Assembly (NCBI RefSeq): GCF_004295795.1
Contig: NZ_SEBR01000004.1
Location: 62,001-126,000 of the forward strand
Direction: 5' to 3'
DNA: 64,000 nt
Origin: Flavobacterium sp.
Lineage (GTDB): Bacteria; Bacteroidota; Bacteroidia; Flavobacteriales; Flavobacteriaceae
In this document: positions 24,622 to 34,136 of the stretch, piece by piece
Layout: every line of letters starts with the position of its first letter
How positions within the stretch are numbered: position 1 is the first letter of the stretch
Made by a program: the position numbers and the translations under genes
Notes under the pieces: model-generated
Told to the model about the DNA's origin: nothing
The model's input: only the letters and a program-made list of their open reading frames with translations
Databases searched by the model: none

Positions 24622-26652
24622 TCAATAAGCAACCAAATCCTTCAGAGCTTCCTCAAATCGGCCGCGCGACAGATATTGGTCTTCCAAAGCTTTCGTAAAA
24701 GGAATCGGCGTATCCAAACTTGCCACTCGACGCACCGGACCGTCCAGATATTCGAAGCATTCTTCGGTGATCATCGCGGCAATATCGCTCGCAATCCCGC
24801 CAAACATGCTGTCTTCCTGTAAAATGATGACCTTGTTGGTTTTTTTGATCGACTTGTAAATCGTGTCTTTATCCAAAGGTTGGAGCGTTCTCAAATCGAT
24901 AAGATCGGCTGAGATTTCAGGATTCTTGTCAAGCGTCTCAAGCGCCCAATGCACGGCGGCTCCAAAAGTCACGATCGTTACGTCCTGACCTTGTCTCAAA
25001 ACCGCGGCCTGTCCGAGTGGCAAAGTGTAATAATCCGTCGGGACATCCTGATACACACTTCTGTACAAAAGCTTGTGCTCGAAGAACATGACAGGATTCG
25101 GATCGTTGATCGAAGCGTTCAAAAGTCCTTTCGCATCATAAGGAAACGCCGGATAAACAACCTTCAGGCCAGGCGTTTTCGTAAACCAGGCTTCGTTCGT
25201 CTGTGAATGGAATGGACCGGCCTGTGTTCCGCCGCCACAAGGCATCCGCACCACGACATCGGCATTTTCGCCCCATCGGTAATGCACTTTTGCGAGGTAA
25301 TTCACGATTGGGTTGAAACCCGTCGACACGAAATCGGCGAACTGCATTTCCACGATCGACTTGTATCCGTTTATCGAAAGTCCCATTCCCGCCGAAACGA
25401 CGGCACTTTCGCAAATCGGTGTGTTTTTTATGCGGTCTTTCCCGAAAAGGTCTACAAATCCATCGGTAATCTTGAACGCACCGCCATATTCGGCAATGTC
25501 CTGGCCCATGATCACGAGGTTTTCGTGTTTCTCGAACGACTGTCTTAAACTTTGGGAAATAGCGTCGACGAACCTGATATTTTCCGTCTCGGCGGATGGC
25601 TTCACGTCCTCGAACTCATAAGGAGCGTAAACATCGCCCATTTCTTCTTCGTAAGTCGCCTTGATTTCGGCTTCGGTGTTGGCGATCAGCAAATTTTCGT
25701 CGATTTCCTTTTTGATCTCGTCTCTCCATTGTTCGTCCTTGTCGGCGCGAAGGATGTTTTGCTTCAACAGGTAACGGCGGAAGTTGTCGACCGGATCTTT
25801 TTCGGCCCACAAATCCATCAATTCCTGAGGAACGTATTTGGTGCCACTCGCCTCTTCGTGCCCGCGCATGCGGAAAGTCTTGAACTCGATCAAAACCGGA
25901 CGCGGGTTGACGCGCATCGATTCGACTATTTCTGAAAGCTCGTTATAGATTTCAAGGATGTTGTTCCCGTCGAGAATGTGCGCTTCCATTCCGTAACCGA
26001 CGCCTTTATCCGCGAGGTTTTCGCAGCGATATTGCTCGTTTGTGGGAGTCGAAAGTCCGTAGCCGTTGTTCTCTATAATAAATAGGACAGGCAAATCCCA
26101 AACTGCGGCAATGTTCAGCGCCTCGTGGAAATCACCTTCGGATGTTGCGCCTTCGCCGGTAAAAACCGCCGTGACGTTTCCGTTTTTCTTGAGTTTGTTG
26201 GCCAATGCTATCCCGTCAGCCACGCCCAATTGCGGGCCGAGGTGCGAAATCATCCCGATGATCTTGTATTCCTGCGTCCCGAAGTGGAACGATCTGTCGC
26301 GGCCTTTGGTAAATCCCGATGCTTTTCCCTGCCATTGCGAAAACAACCTATATAAAGGAATGTCGCGTCCTGTGAAAACGCCAAGGTTGCGGTGCATCGG
26401 CAAAATGTATTCGTCTTTGCCGAGAACGGCCGTGATTCCGCACGATATCGCCTCTTGCCCGATTCCTGAAAACCACTTCGAAACCTTTCCCTGACGGATC
26501 AGGATAAGCATTTTCTCCTCGATAAGACGAGGTTTGAGCAAACGTTTGTAAAGGTCGAGCAGTTGGTCGTCTGTAAGATTGCGGCGTTCGAAATTCATCG
26601 GTTTTATGTCTGTTTTTGTAAAAACTCTGTCAAAAGTATGAAAATTTACCAC
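24622..26652 (-). CDS. Thiamine-dependent 2-oxoacid dehydrogenase E1, alpha/beta fused (branched-chain type)
   Basis: 676 aa; TPP motif GEGATSEGDFHEALNIAAVWDLPVLFIIENN plus transketolase-like beta domain; start may be the internal Met of MNFERRNLTDDQ. Confidence 0.88.
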   Translation of the reverse strand: MVNFHTFDRVFTKTDIKPMNFERRNLTDDQLLDLYKRLLKPRLIEEKMLILIRQGKVSKWFSGIGQEAISCGITAVLGKDEYILPMHRNLGVFTGRDIPLYRLFSQWQGKASGFTKGRDRSFHFGTQEYKIIGMISHLGPQLGVADGIALANKLKKNGNVTAVFTGEGATSEGDFHEALNIAAVWDLPVLFIIENNGYGLSTPTNEQYRCENLADKGVGYGMEAHILDGNNILEIYNELSEIVESMRVNPRPVLIEFKTFRMRGHEEASGTKYVPQELMDLWAEKDPVDNFRRYLLKQNILRADKDEQWRDEIKKEIDENLLIANTEAEIKATYEEEMGDVYAPYEFEDVKPSAETENIRFVDAISQSLRQSFEKHENLVIMGQDIAEYGGAFKITDGFVDLFGKDRIKNTPICESAVVSAGMGLSINGYKSIVEMQFADFVSTGFNPIVNYLAKVHYRWGENADVVVRMPCGGGTQAGPFHSQTNEAWFTKTPGLKVVYPAFPYDAKGLLNASINDPNPVMFFEHKLLYRSVYQDVPTDYYTLPLGQAAVLRQGQDVTIVTFGAAVHWALETLDKNPEISADLIDLRTLQPLDKDTIYKSIKKTNKVIILQEDSMFGGIASDIAAMITEECFEYLDGPVRRVASLDTPIPFTKALEDQYLSRGRFEEALKDLVAY

Positions 26653-26779
26653 TTTCGTAGGTTTGGATTGCGGATTTTTCGATGTTGATAAATTTAAATC
26701 CGACGAGCGTCAATATTTGTCTATTTTTGTGAAACCAGGCCTTTAGCGAGGTTTGGGTTATCAACAAAATTGTAAACCT

Positions 26780-27733
26780 ATGCAGAACATTCCAAGTGTG
26801 GATTTACGTGATTTCCTTTCGGATGACCCGAAACGTAAACAAAAGTTTGTAAATGAAATCGGAAAAGCCTACGAAGACATCGGATTTGTAGCACTAAAAG
26901 GTCATTTTCTGGATGACAAACTCGTGGAGGAATTGTATTCGGAAGTACGCAACTTCTTCAATCTTCCCGTGGCAACCAAAAAAGAGTATGAAATTCCGGG
27001 AATCGGTGGCCAGCGCGGCTACGTTTCTTTCGGGAAAGAACACGCTAAAGGACGCTCTGCGGGCGATTTGAAAGAATTTTGGCACTTTGGGCAGTACGTT
27101 CAGGACAATCCGGCGCTTGAAGCCGAATATCCGGCGAATGTCGAGGTGAAAGAACTTCCACAGTTCAACACAGTCGGAAAAGAAGCCTACCAAATGCTGG
27201 AGAAAACCGGGATTTACGTGCTTCGCGCCTTGGCCATATATCTGGGATTGGACGAATTCTACTTCGACAATTACATCAGGAACGGAAACAGCATCCTGCG
27301 CCCGATCCATTATCCGCCAATCACGGATGAACCCGCTGACGGAGCCGTGCGCGCCGCAGCTCACGGGGACATCAACCTGATCACGCTGCTCATGGGCGCA
27401 CAGGGAAAAGGACTTCAGGTGCAAAACCACGAAGGCGAGTGGATTGACGCGATCGCCGAACCGGACGAATTGGTCATAAACGTGGGCGATATGTTGTCGC
27501 GTCACACCAACAATAAACTCAAGTCGACGATTCACCAAGTGGTCAATCCGCCGCGTGAATTGTGGGGAACTTCGCGTTTCTCGATCCCGTTTTTCATGCA
27601 TCCGATAAGCGAAATGAAACTCGACGTGCTCGAACACACAATCGACGAAAATCATCCGAAACAATACGACGACATTACAGCTGGTGAATTTTTGCACGAG
27701 CGGCTTGTGGAACTCGGGTTGATCAAGAAATAA
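26780..27733 (+). CDS. 2OG-Fe(II)/isopenicillin N synthase-like dioxygenase
   Basis: MQNIPSVDLRDFLSDD...; AAHGDINLITLL, RHTNNKLKSTIHQV and RFSIPFF motifs. Confidence 0.85.
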   Translation: MQNIPSVDLRDFLSDDPKRKQKFVNEIGKAYEDIGFVALKGHFLDDKLVEELYSEVRNFFNLPVATKKEYEIPGIGGQRGYVSFGKEHAKGRSAGDLKEFWHFGQYVQDNPALEAEYPANVEVKELPQFNTVGKEAYQMLEKTGIYVLRALAIYLGLDEFYFDNYIRNGNSILRPIHYPPITDEPADGAVRAAAHGDINLITLLMGAQGKGLQVQNHEGEWIDAIAEPDELVINVGDMLSRHTNNKLKSTIHQVVNPPRELWGTSRFSIPFFMHPISEMKLDVLEHTIDENHPKQYDDITAGEFLHERLVELGLIKK

Positions 27734-27753
27734 ATTTTATAATTTTACGGATG

Positions 27754-27785
27754 AAGGCATTGGGGTTTCCTGATGCCTTTTTATT
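27754..27785 (+). terminator. Intrinsic terminator
   Basis: AAGGCAT-TGGGGTTTCCTG-ATGCCTTTTTATTT. Confidence 0.65.
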
Positions 27786-27863
27786 TGGGAGCACAGATTG
27801 AAAGGATGAGATAGAGCTTGCGAGCATATTATCCGATAAATACGTGTTCCAAAAACGCAAATC

Positions 27864-28214
27864 ATGCCAAAGAAACTAACATCCCTAAACGACCTCGGCG
27901 GATTCGTGTTCTCCACGAACAAAGAATTCGAATTCGACAGCAGCGAATCCTCAGGTGAAACGCCCGAACCTGGAAAACAAAGGCTCGAAGCCCATCTTGA
28001 CAAGAAAAACCGGGGCGGAAAAGTTGCCACGGTCATCCTCGGTTTTCAGGGAAGCGACGACGATCTCAAAACATTGGGGAAAATGCTCAAGACCAAATGC
28101 GGCGTCGGCGGATCGGCCAAGGACGGCGAAATCATCATCCAGGGCAACTTTCGCGACAAGGTCATGGAGATTTTGAAGGCGGAAGGTTATGTTGTGAAAC
28201 GGGTTGGTGGATGA
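27864..28214 (+). CDS. SUI1/eIF1-like (YciH) translation initiation factor family
   Basis: 116 aa; KRLEAHLDKKNRGGKVATVILGFQG..LKTKCGVGGSAKDGEIIIQGNFRDKV. Confidence 0.88.
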   Translation: MPKKLTSLNDLGGFVFSTNKEFEFDSSESSGETPEPGKQRLEAHLDKKNRGGKVATVILGFQGSDDDLKTLGKMLKTKCGVGGSAKDGEIIIQGNFRDKVMEILKAEGYVVKRVGG

Positions 28215-28330
28215 AATTCCAAATCCCAAATTTCAATCCCGATGGCTATCGGGACAAATCCCAAAATGGAAATTCCAAATTCCAAATCCCAAATCCCAAT
28301 TCCGTAGTTATCGGGACAAATTTCAAATCC
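28214..28330. repeat. CCAAATTCC/CCAAATCCC short-period repeat with CCCGATnnnTATCGGGA hairpin
   Basis: Visible repeats of aaattccaaatcccaaat and cccgatggctatcggga. Confidence 0.8.
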
Positions 28331-28352
28331 TGACCTTCGACAATGACAAATT

Positions 28353-29225
28353 ATGATCCGACAATCTGAACTTATACTGAATCCGGACGGAAGTGTTTAC
28401 CACTTGAACCTGCGCCCGGAGCACATTGCGCCCGACATTATTTTTGTGGGCGACCAGAATCGCGTGGAGAAAATCACGCAATTTTTCGAAACCATCGAAT
28501 TTTCGACGCAAAAACGCGAATTCAAAACCCAAACGGGAAGCTACAAGGGCAAAAGAATTTCGGTAATGTCAACCGGAATCGGACCTGACAACATCGATAT
28601 CGTGCTGAACGAACTCGACGCTTTGGTCAATATCGATCTTGAAACGCGCCTGCCCAAAAAAGGATTGACTTCGTTGAACATCATCAGGATCGGGACTTCG
28701 GGGTCGCTCCAGGCCGATATTCCAACCGATAGTTTCGTGCTTTCGAAATTCGGGCTTGGTTTGGACAACATGCTCCGCTCCTATCAGATCGACGAGGTTT
28801 CGGACAAAGATCTCGAGGAAGCTTTCGTAAAACACACGAATTGGGATGCGAAAAAAGGCCGTCCTTACGTGACGCGCTGCTCGGAAAAACTCGAGGCAAT
28901 GGTCGAAAGCGAGCACATGTTCAAAGGAATTACTGCGACCGCCGGAGGTTTCTATGCGCCGCAAGGGCGTGTTTTGCGACTGGCTTTGCAGGATTCGGAA
29001 CTCAATTCGAAAATGGACAATTTCGAGTTTGAAGGAGCAAAAATCACGAATCTCGAGATGGAAACCGCAGCAATTTACGGACTGTCGGCTTTGCTTGGTC
29101 ACAATGCCTTGTCGCTGAACGCCATCATCGCAAACCGCGCCAACGGAACTTTCAGCGCCGATCCTTACAAAGCCGTGGACGAACTCATCAAGTACACTCT
29201 GGACAAAATCGCAGCTGCCAAATGA
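28353..29225 (+). CDS. Nucleoside phosphorylase (uridine phosphorylase-like)
   Basis: 290 aa; VMSTGIGPDNIDIVLNEL, IIRIGTSGSLQ, NLEMETAAIYGLSALLGH motifs. Confidence 0.88.
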   Translation: MIRQSELILNPDGSVYHLNLRPEHIAPDIIFVGDQNRVEKITQFFETIEFSTQKREFKTQTGSYKGKRISVMSTGIGPDNIDIVLNELDALVNIDLETRLPKKGLTSLNIIRIGTSGSLQADIPTDSFVLSKFGLGLDNMLRSYQIDEVSDKDLEEAFVKHTNWDAKKGRPYVTRCSEKLEAMVESEHMFKGITATAGGFYAPQGRVLRLALQDSELNSKMDNFEFEGAKITNLEMETAAIYGLSALLGHNALSLNAIIANRANGTFSADPYKAVDELIKYTLDKIAAAK

Positions 29226-29674
29226 TGGAAAAGATTACCGTCAGTATCGAATCGCTTTTGAAACAAGGCACAGCCGTTTTCATGCATGCTTCGGAAGAGG
29301 AACTTTCTCTCAAAGCTTCGGCCGACAAATGGTCGAAACGCGAGATTTTGGGACATCTGATCGATTCGGCGGTGCACAATCTGGTCAGGTTCACCGAATG
29401 TCGTTATCAAGCGCAACCTTACAAGCACCGAATTTACGATCAGAACGAATTGGTAACAATCAACGACTATCAAAATCAGGAAACCGAAGATTTGTTGGTT
29501 TTATGGTTATCTTTAAACAAAAGGATCGCGGCTTTGATCGCAATTGTTTCCGAAAAGGATTTACAGATTCCGATTGTGTTTTCAGATGGAACGATTCAGG
29601 ATTTGCGTTTTTTGATGACCGATTACGCCGATCATCTGGAACATCATATCAGGTCATTGGAACGTTCGCGTTAG
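29222..29674 (+). CDS. DinB family protein
   Basis: 150 aa; ADKWSKREILGHLIDSAVHNLVRF..DYADHLEHHIRSL. Confidence 0.8.
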   Translation: MMEKITVSIESLLKQGTAVFMHASEEELSLKASADKWSKREILGHLIDSAVHNLVRFTECRYQAQPYKHRIYDQNELVTINDYQNQETEDLLVLWLSLNKRIAALIAIVSEKDLQIPIVFSDGTIQDLRFLMTDYADHLEHHIRSLERSR

Positions 29675-29678
29675 GGAT

Positions 29679-29838
29679 AGCAGTAGCAGTAGCAGTAGCA
29701 GTAGCAGTAGCAGTAGCAGTAGCAGTAGCAGTAGCAGTAGCAGTAGCAGTAGCAGTAGCAGTAGCAGTAGCAGTAGCAGTCGCAGTCGCAGTAGTAGCAG
29801 TTGCAGTTGCAGTAGTAGCAGTAGTAGCAGTAGCAGTA
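29679..29838. repeat. AGCAGT hexanucleotide tandem repeat (about 17 near-perfect units then degenerate)
   Basis: Perfect run 29679-29780 followed by CGCAGT/TGCAGT variants. Confidence 0.97.
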
Positions 29839-29980
29839 ATGGTAGCAGTTTCGAAGCTTACCTGAAATCAATAAAGTAGGGCGACCATTATCAAATAGCA
29901 AGAAAGATTTGGTAAACTTGCGACGGAAGCGCGTCATTTTCGCGACGACCGGAAAATTACAGTCACAATTGCGGCTCAAC

Positions 29981-30013
29981 ACTGCCACTGCCGCTGCCAC
30001 TGCAACTGCAACT
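29981..30013. repeat. Inverted partner of the AGCAGT repeat
   Basis: ACTGCCACTGCCGCTGCCACTGCAACTGCAACT, 24 bp before the next ATG. Confidence 0.85.
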
Positions 30014-30037
30014 TCTAATAACAATTTAAATAGAAAC

Positions 30038-30883
30038 ATGAACCTAAAAATATCCGGCGTTCCGGAACATTTCAATCTCCCATGGCATTTGTGCCTCGAA
30101 AACGGTTATTTCCAAAAAGCCGGACTCGAAGTCTCGTGGACGGATGTTCCGGAAGGCACGGGAAAACTTTGCCAGATGTTGCGCGAGGGCGAAACCGATG
30201 TGGCCGTGATCCTGACCGAGGGAATCATCAAGGACATTTTGGCGGGAAATCCGTCGAAGATCGTACAGATTTACGTGCAATCGCCTTTGATTTGGGGTGT
30301 TCACGTGGCCGCGAATTCTAAATTCGAATCGATTCCAGATCTTGAAAACAAGGTCGCGGCGATTTCGAGAAACGGGTCGGGTTCCCAACTCATGGCTTAC
30401 GTGAATGCCGACAATCAGGGTTGGTCGAAGGCGAATTTGAGGTTCGAGACCGTGCACACGATCGACGGAGCGGTCGAAGCGCTGACAAAAGGTTCGGCCG
30501 ATTATTTTATGTGGGAAAGGTTCATGACCAAACCGCTGGTCGACAAAGGGATTTTCCGTCGCATAGACGATTGCCCGACGCCTTGGCCTTGCTTTGTGAT
30601 CGCGGTTCGCAGCGAGATTCTCGAGAACAATTCGGAAATCATCGAAACCTTGCTTTCTGTAATCAACCAAAAAACATCGGCTTTCAAACAAATTCCCGAT
30701 ATAGACGTCCTGCTCTCTCGGCGTTACCACCAAAAACAGGAAGATATCCAACAATGGCTGGCGCTCACGCAATGGTCGCAAGCGAACTTTTCTGAACCTG
30801 TGTTAAACAAAATTCAAAATCAATTGGCCGATTTAGGCATTATTGCCAAAAAGGGTACTTTTGCCGATATCGTGCACGGATAA
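30038..30883 (+). CDS. Periplasmic-binding-protein-like (NMT1/THI5-like) protein without signal peptide
   Basis: MNLKISGVPEHFNLPWHLCLENGYFQKAGLEVSWTDVPEGTGKLCQMLREGETDVAVILTEG... Confidence 0.78.
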   Translation: MNLKISGVPEHFNLPWHLCLENGYFQKAGLEVSWTDVPEGTGKLCQMLREGETDVAVILTEGIIKDILAGNPSKIVQIYVQSPLIWGVHVAANSKFESIPDLENKVAAISRNGSGSQLMAYVNADNQGWSKANLRFETVHTIDGAVEALTKGSADYFMWERFMTKPLVDKGIFRRIDDCPTPWPCFVIAVRSEILENNSEIIETLLSVINQKTSAFKQIPDIDVLLSRRYHQKQEDIQQWLALTQWSQANFSEPVLNKIQNQLADLGIIAKKGTFADIVHG

Positions 30884-30901
30884 TTCCGGGCGAAACGTCC
30901 C

Positions 30902-31834
30902 ATGGTCAAACTCAGCGAAATTCCATTCCGCAAAATCCGCGACAAGCTTACTGTAAAGAAGCCTTGGGACAGCATCATTATTTTTGTGCTGAATGTGCTA
31001 ATCGCCGTTCCGGTTTTTATCGTGTGCCACCGGTATACGATCGATCCGGGTTGGCCGATCCATCTCGATAGAATCCTCATGTTCATTGGAATTTTGGTGG
31101 CTTTCCAGCTGATTTTGAGATTGCTCCGAAAGATTATCATTTTCGCGATTTTCCTGTATCTGGTATTTCTCGCCTGGGGAACGCTTTTTGGCCAATACGG
31201 GTTCGACGACGTTTACGAAGATTACCGTTACATGGTTTATGCGATGGACGACAGCCCGAATCCGCAGGATCTCATCATGTCGCGACTGCTTCCGTTTCCC
31301 AACAAATCAAAGATTATCAAAGCCGTTCAGTTCGACAATCCCCGCGTGCGCAATTTTTCGGTGGCCGCGACGACCAAATATTTCCGCGACACCAAAGGTT
31401 ATGGCGATTATCGCACGTTGATCCAGTGTTTTGCCGTGTTCAAGGAAATCAACGGCCGATGGAATTATGTGAGCGACCCGAAAGGCCGCGAGTACATCGC
31501 ATCAGCTTCGGAATCAGTGCGTTTGCTATCAGGCGATTGCGACGACCACTCGATCCTGATGGCGGCTTGCGTGAAATCGATTGGAGGAACGCCGCGTCTG
31601 ATACACACCGGAGGACACATTTATCCCGAAATACTCATCGGAAACAAAAACGATCTGGAAACGATCAACTACTTGATAAAGAAGGTTTTGTTTGTCAAGG
31701 AAGCCAAGGACAAGACGATCCATTACCACATAGACGAGCGTGGACAAGTTTGGCTGAATCTCGATTATACGGCCAAATATCCCGGCGGACCTTTTATGCA
31801 TGAGGAGATTTTGGGCGCTTTGACTTTGGAGTAG
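30902..31834 (+). CDS. Transglutaminase-like domain membrane protein
   Basis: 310 aa; N-terminal TM segments; LLSGDCDDHSILMAACVKSIGGTPRLIHTGGHIYPE. Confidence 0.75.
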   Translation: MVKLSEIPFRKIRDKLTVKKPWDSIIIFVLNVLIAVPVFIVCHRYTIDPGWPIHLDRILMFIGILVAFQLILRLLRKIIIFAIFLYLVFLAWGTLFGQYGFDDVYEDYRYMVYAMDDSPNPQDLIMSRLLPFPNKSKIIKAVQFDNPRVRNFSVAATTKYFRDTKGYGDYRTLIQCFAVFKEINGRWNYVSDPKGREYIASASESVRLLSGDCDDHSILMAACVKSIGGTPRLIHTGGHIYPEILIGNKNDLETINYLIKKVLFVKEAKDKTIHYHIDERGQVWLNLDYTAKYPGGPFMHEEILGALTLE

Positions 31835-31880
31835 CGAAGTTTTTAACTTCGCGATTCGTGTGGCCGAGTCTGTGACTCGG
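31834..31880. other. Two consecutive tight hairpins
   Basis: GCGAAGTT-TTT-AACTTCGC (31834-31852) and CCGAGTC-TGT-GACTCGG (31864-31880). Confidence 0.8.
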
Positions 31881-31925
31881 AAAATTCATGCCTTAAGATA
31901 TTCGCGAAATTTAATTGGAAGCAAA

Positions 31926-32072
31926 ATCCGGCTATCCGCTACTAGCTTTTTTGAAAAAGACAGGTTTTCCAAGGGTTGCAACGAGCTTCCTTCGGTCGCT
32001 GTCGAACCCGGGAAAACCAAGGTCTTTTCCTGCAAAAGGCTAGCCGCTGCTATCCGGGCTAGTCGCGGTAAC
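31926..32072. repeat. Dispersed quasi-palindromic intergenic element, copy R1
   Basis: CCGGCTATCCGCTACTAGCTTTTTTG ... GAGCTTCCTTCGGTCGCT ... CAAAAGGCTAGCCGCTGCTATCCGGGCTAG. Confidence 0.75.
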
Positions 32073-32147
32073 GACTCAGTCACTTTTCATTCAGGCACTT
32101 TCGCACGCACGCACTTTTTTCCTTACCTTCGCCCCAAATCCAAGCTC

Positions 32148-32729
32148 ATGAAAAAGCTCCTGATCGCCTGCCTGCTAGTTTCGGGAATGGCGTTTGCCCA
32201 AGAAGCCGAGAACGAAAACAAAGCTCCGGTAGCCTCCAAAAAGAACGAATTCCGCGTTGACGTGCTTTCGCTCATCGCCTACGGAAAAGCCAATATTTCC
32301 TACGAACGTTTCGGACAGGGAAAATGGTCATACGGACTGACCGGGAGTTTTACGGTCGGCGACAAATTCGAGAAAGATTTTGACGAAGGGTTTCGCAGCA
32401 CGCTTCCCAAATATGAGGTGATTCCTTACATCAGGTACAAAATGTCCAACAGCGACGCGCATTATTATTTCATCGAAGGATTCATTTCGGCCAACGGCGG
32501 AGATTTCCGTGAGATCGAAAGAGTCGTTGACGGCACGAACGCCTACTACAAAATCTCCAAAGAAGGTTATTTTTCAGTAGCTCCGGGCGCAAGTATCGGA
32601 TACAAAGTCTATTTCGCGGACAGAGTCGCTCTTGAGTTCCTTGTCGGCGCCGGTTTCAACATACTGGATTCCGACAAAAGTCCAGATGTAATCTCGCGCA
32701 TCGGCCTAAACCTCGGTTACAGATTCTAA
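32148..32729 (+). CDS. Outer-membrane protein, probable small beta-barrel
   Basis: MKKLLIACLLVSGMAFAQEAENENK signal peptide; terminal GLNLGYRF. Confidence 0.7.
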   Translation: MKKLLIACLLVSGMAFAQEAENENKAPVASKKNEFRVDVLSLIAYGKANISYERFGQGKWSYGLTGSFTVGDKFEKDFDEGFRSTLPKYEVIPYIRYKMSNSDAHYYFIEGFISANGGDFREIERVVDGTNAYYKISKEGYFSVAPGASIGYKVYFADRVALEFLVGAGFNILDSDKSPDVISRIGLNLGYRF

Positions 32730-32742
32730 AAAATTGCATCCC

Positions 32743-33366
32743 ATGAAATCAATGATCAATATCATCAGTTCACTACGCTCGAGTAAAAAGTTTACTTATA
32801 TCGCACTCGCATTTTCGTCATTGTTCATGGCCTCGTGCGACGACGAAGACGGATTTTACAACGAAAAATACGCCAACACGGGCGAGCTCGTCACGATAGA
32901 CATCCAACCAACTTACGCGGTCGGGGATTTTCTGTACGTCGACGCTGATTTCGGACGATACCAGTCGGAAGAAGGTTTTCCACAGTTGCTTGACATTTAT
33001 GAAACTACGAGCGGCGCTCCCGGATTCGTTTTTACCTATTTGATGGAGAAAGAATCTTCTCCCGGCATTTGGACACCTGTTTCGACAACCTTGCAGCAAC
33101 TTCAGGTGAATTCGGGAACGGCCCAGGCCGGAAATTTTGTTTTGGGAACGGCTCTTTACAACGCTTCGGACGAGACTTACGAATACAATGTCGGTTATCC
33201 TTTGACTTCAGCTGGAAACTACAGACTGAGTTTTGGCGTGAACAGCGATTCGGCCAACAAGATCGAATTGCGTTCCAAGACACAAGGCAATAAACTGTTC
33301 CTGAACCTGATCTCGAGTACGACGCAATTGACCGGAGGCGGTTTTTACACGTTTACCGTCAACTGA
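32743..33366 (+). CDS. Lipoprotein, unknown function
   Basis: Hydrophobic leader with lipobox-like SLFMASCDDED; ORF track start 32734. Confidence 0.65.
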   Translation: MKSMINIISSLRSSKKFTYIALAFSSLFMASCDDEDGFYNEKYANTGELVTIDIQPTYAVGDFLYVDADFGRYQSEEGFPQLLDIYETTSGAPGFVFTYLMEKESSPGIWTPVSTTLQQLQVNSGTAQAGNFVLGTALYNASDETYEYNVGYPLTSAGNYRLSFGVNSDSANKIELRSKTQGNKLFLNLISSTTQLTGGGFYTFTVN

Positions 33367-33367
33367 T

Positions 33368-34036
33368 TCACCATTCGATTTCAGGCAATCCTTTTGATTT
33401 CAGGTAAGCGTTCGCCTGGCTAAAATGCCTGTTTCCAAACCACTTTCCCTGATTTGCGCTCATTGGCGAAGGATGTCCCGATTTCAAGACCAAATGTTTC
33501 GAAGCATCGATGTTTTTGCCTTTTTGCTGGGCATAACTTCCCCAAAGCAGGAAAACGACATTTTCTTTAACGTCGGAAACGCGCTGGATTACGGCATCGG
33601 TAAAAGTTTCCCAACCGTTTTTTTGATGGCTTCCGGGTTCGGCCTGCCTGACTGTCAACGTTGCATTCAAAAGCAAAACGCCTTGGTCTGCCCAACGTTC
33701 CAGATTTCCGTTTAAAGGATAAGGTTTCCCCAAGTCGCTCTGGATTTCCTTGAAGATATTGACCAACGAAGGCGGAATCTTGATGTTGTCGGCGACAGAG
33801 AAACAAAGTCCGTTGGCCTGACCGAAGCCGTGATAGGGATCTTGTCCGATAACGACGACTTTCACCTTGTCGAACGGACATCGATCAAAAGCAGCGAAAA
33901 TCTGCGGTCCGGGAGGAAAACAGACTTTTCCGTGTCTGGAATCGTATTCGGAAGCAACAAATTCCCTTAGTTTGGCGAAGTAAGGTTTTTCGAATTCCTC
34001 ATGGAGTTCCTTTTGCCAACTTTCGTCTAATTTCAT
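33368..34036 (-). CDS. ung: Uracil-DNA glycosylase
   Basis: 222 aa; VVVIGQDPYHGFGQANGLCFSV and SGHPSPMSANQGKWFGNRHFSQAN motifs. Confidence 0.95.
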   Translation of the reverse strand: MKLDESWQKELHEEFEKPYFAKLREFVASEYDSRHGKVCFPPGPQIFAAFDRCPFDKVKVVVIGQDPYHGFGQANGLCFSVADNIKIPPSLVNIFKEIQSDLGKPYPLNGNLERWADQGVLLLNATLTVRQAEPGSHQKNGWETFTDAVIQRVSDVKENVVFLLWGSYAQQKGKNIDASKHLVLKSGHPSPMSANQGKWFGNRHFSQANAYLKSKGLPEIEW

Positions 34037-34136
34037 TTTTTCAGGATTTTATCCCAAATATACAATCGGACATTCGTCTGAAACCAATCCACGACAGCCA
34101 ATTTTTAGGTAAATTTGTACACGTTTAAAAAATAGC

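Noticed and set aside
29329-29865. ORF encoding a long (Ala-Val)n tail and antisense ORF encoding (Cys-Tyr)n
   Set aside because: Translation of the AGCAGT tandem repeat; frame overlaps the DinB-family CDS and has no independent support.
29909-30037. N-terminal extension of the binding-protein-like gene (MVNLRRKRVIFATTGKLQSQLRLNTATAAATATATSNNNLNRN)
   Set aside because: Extension is translated repeat and low-complexity DNA; the internal ATG at 30038 starts the family-like sequence.
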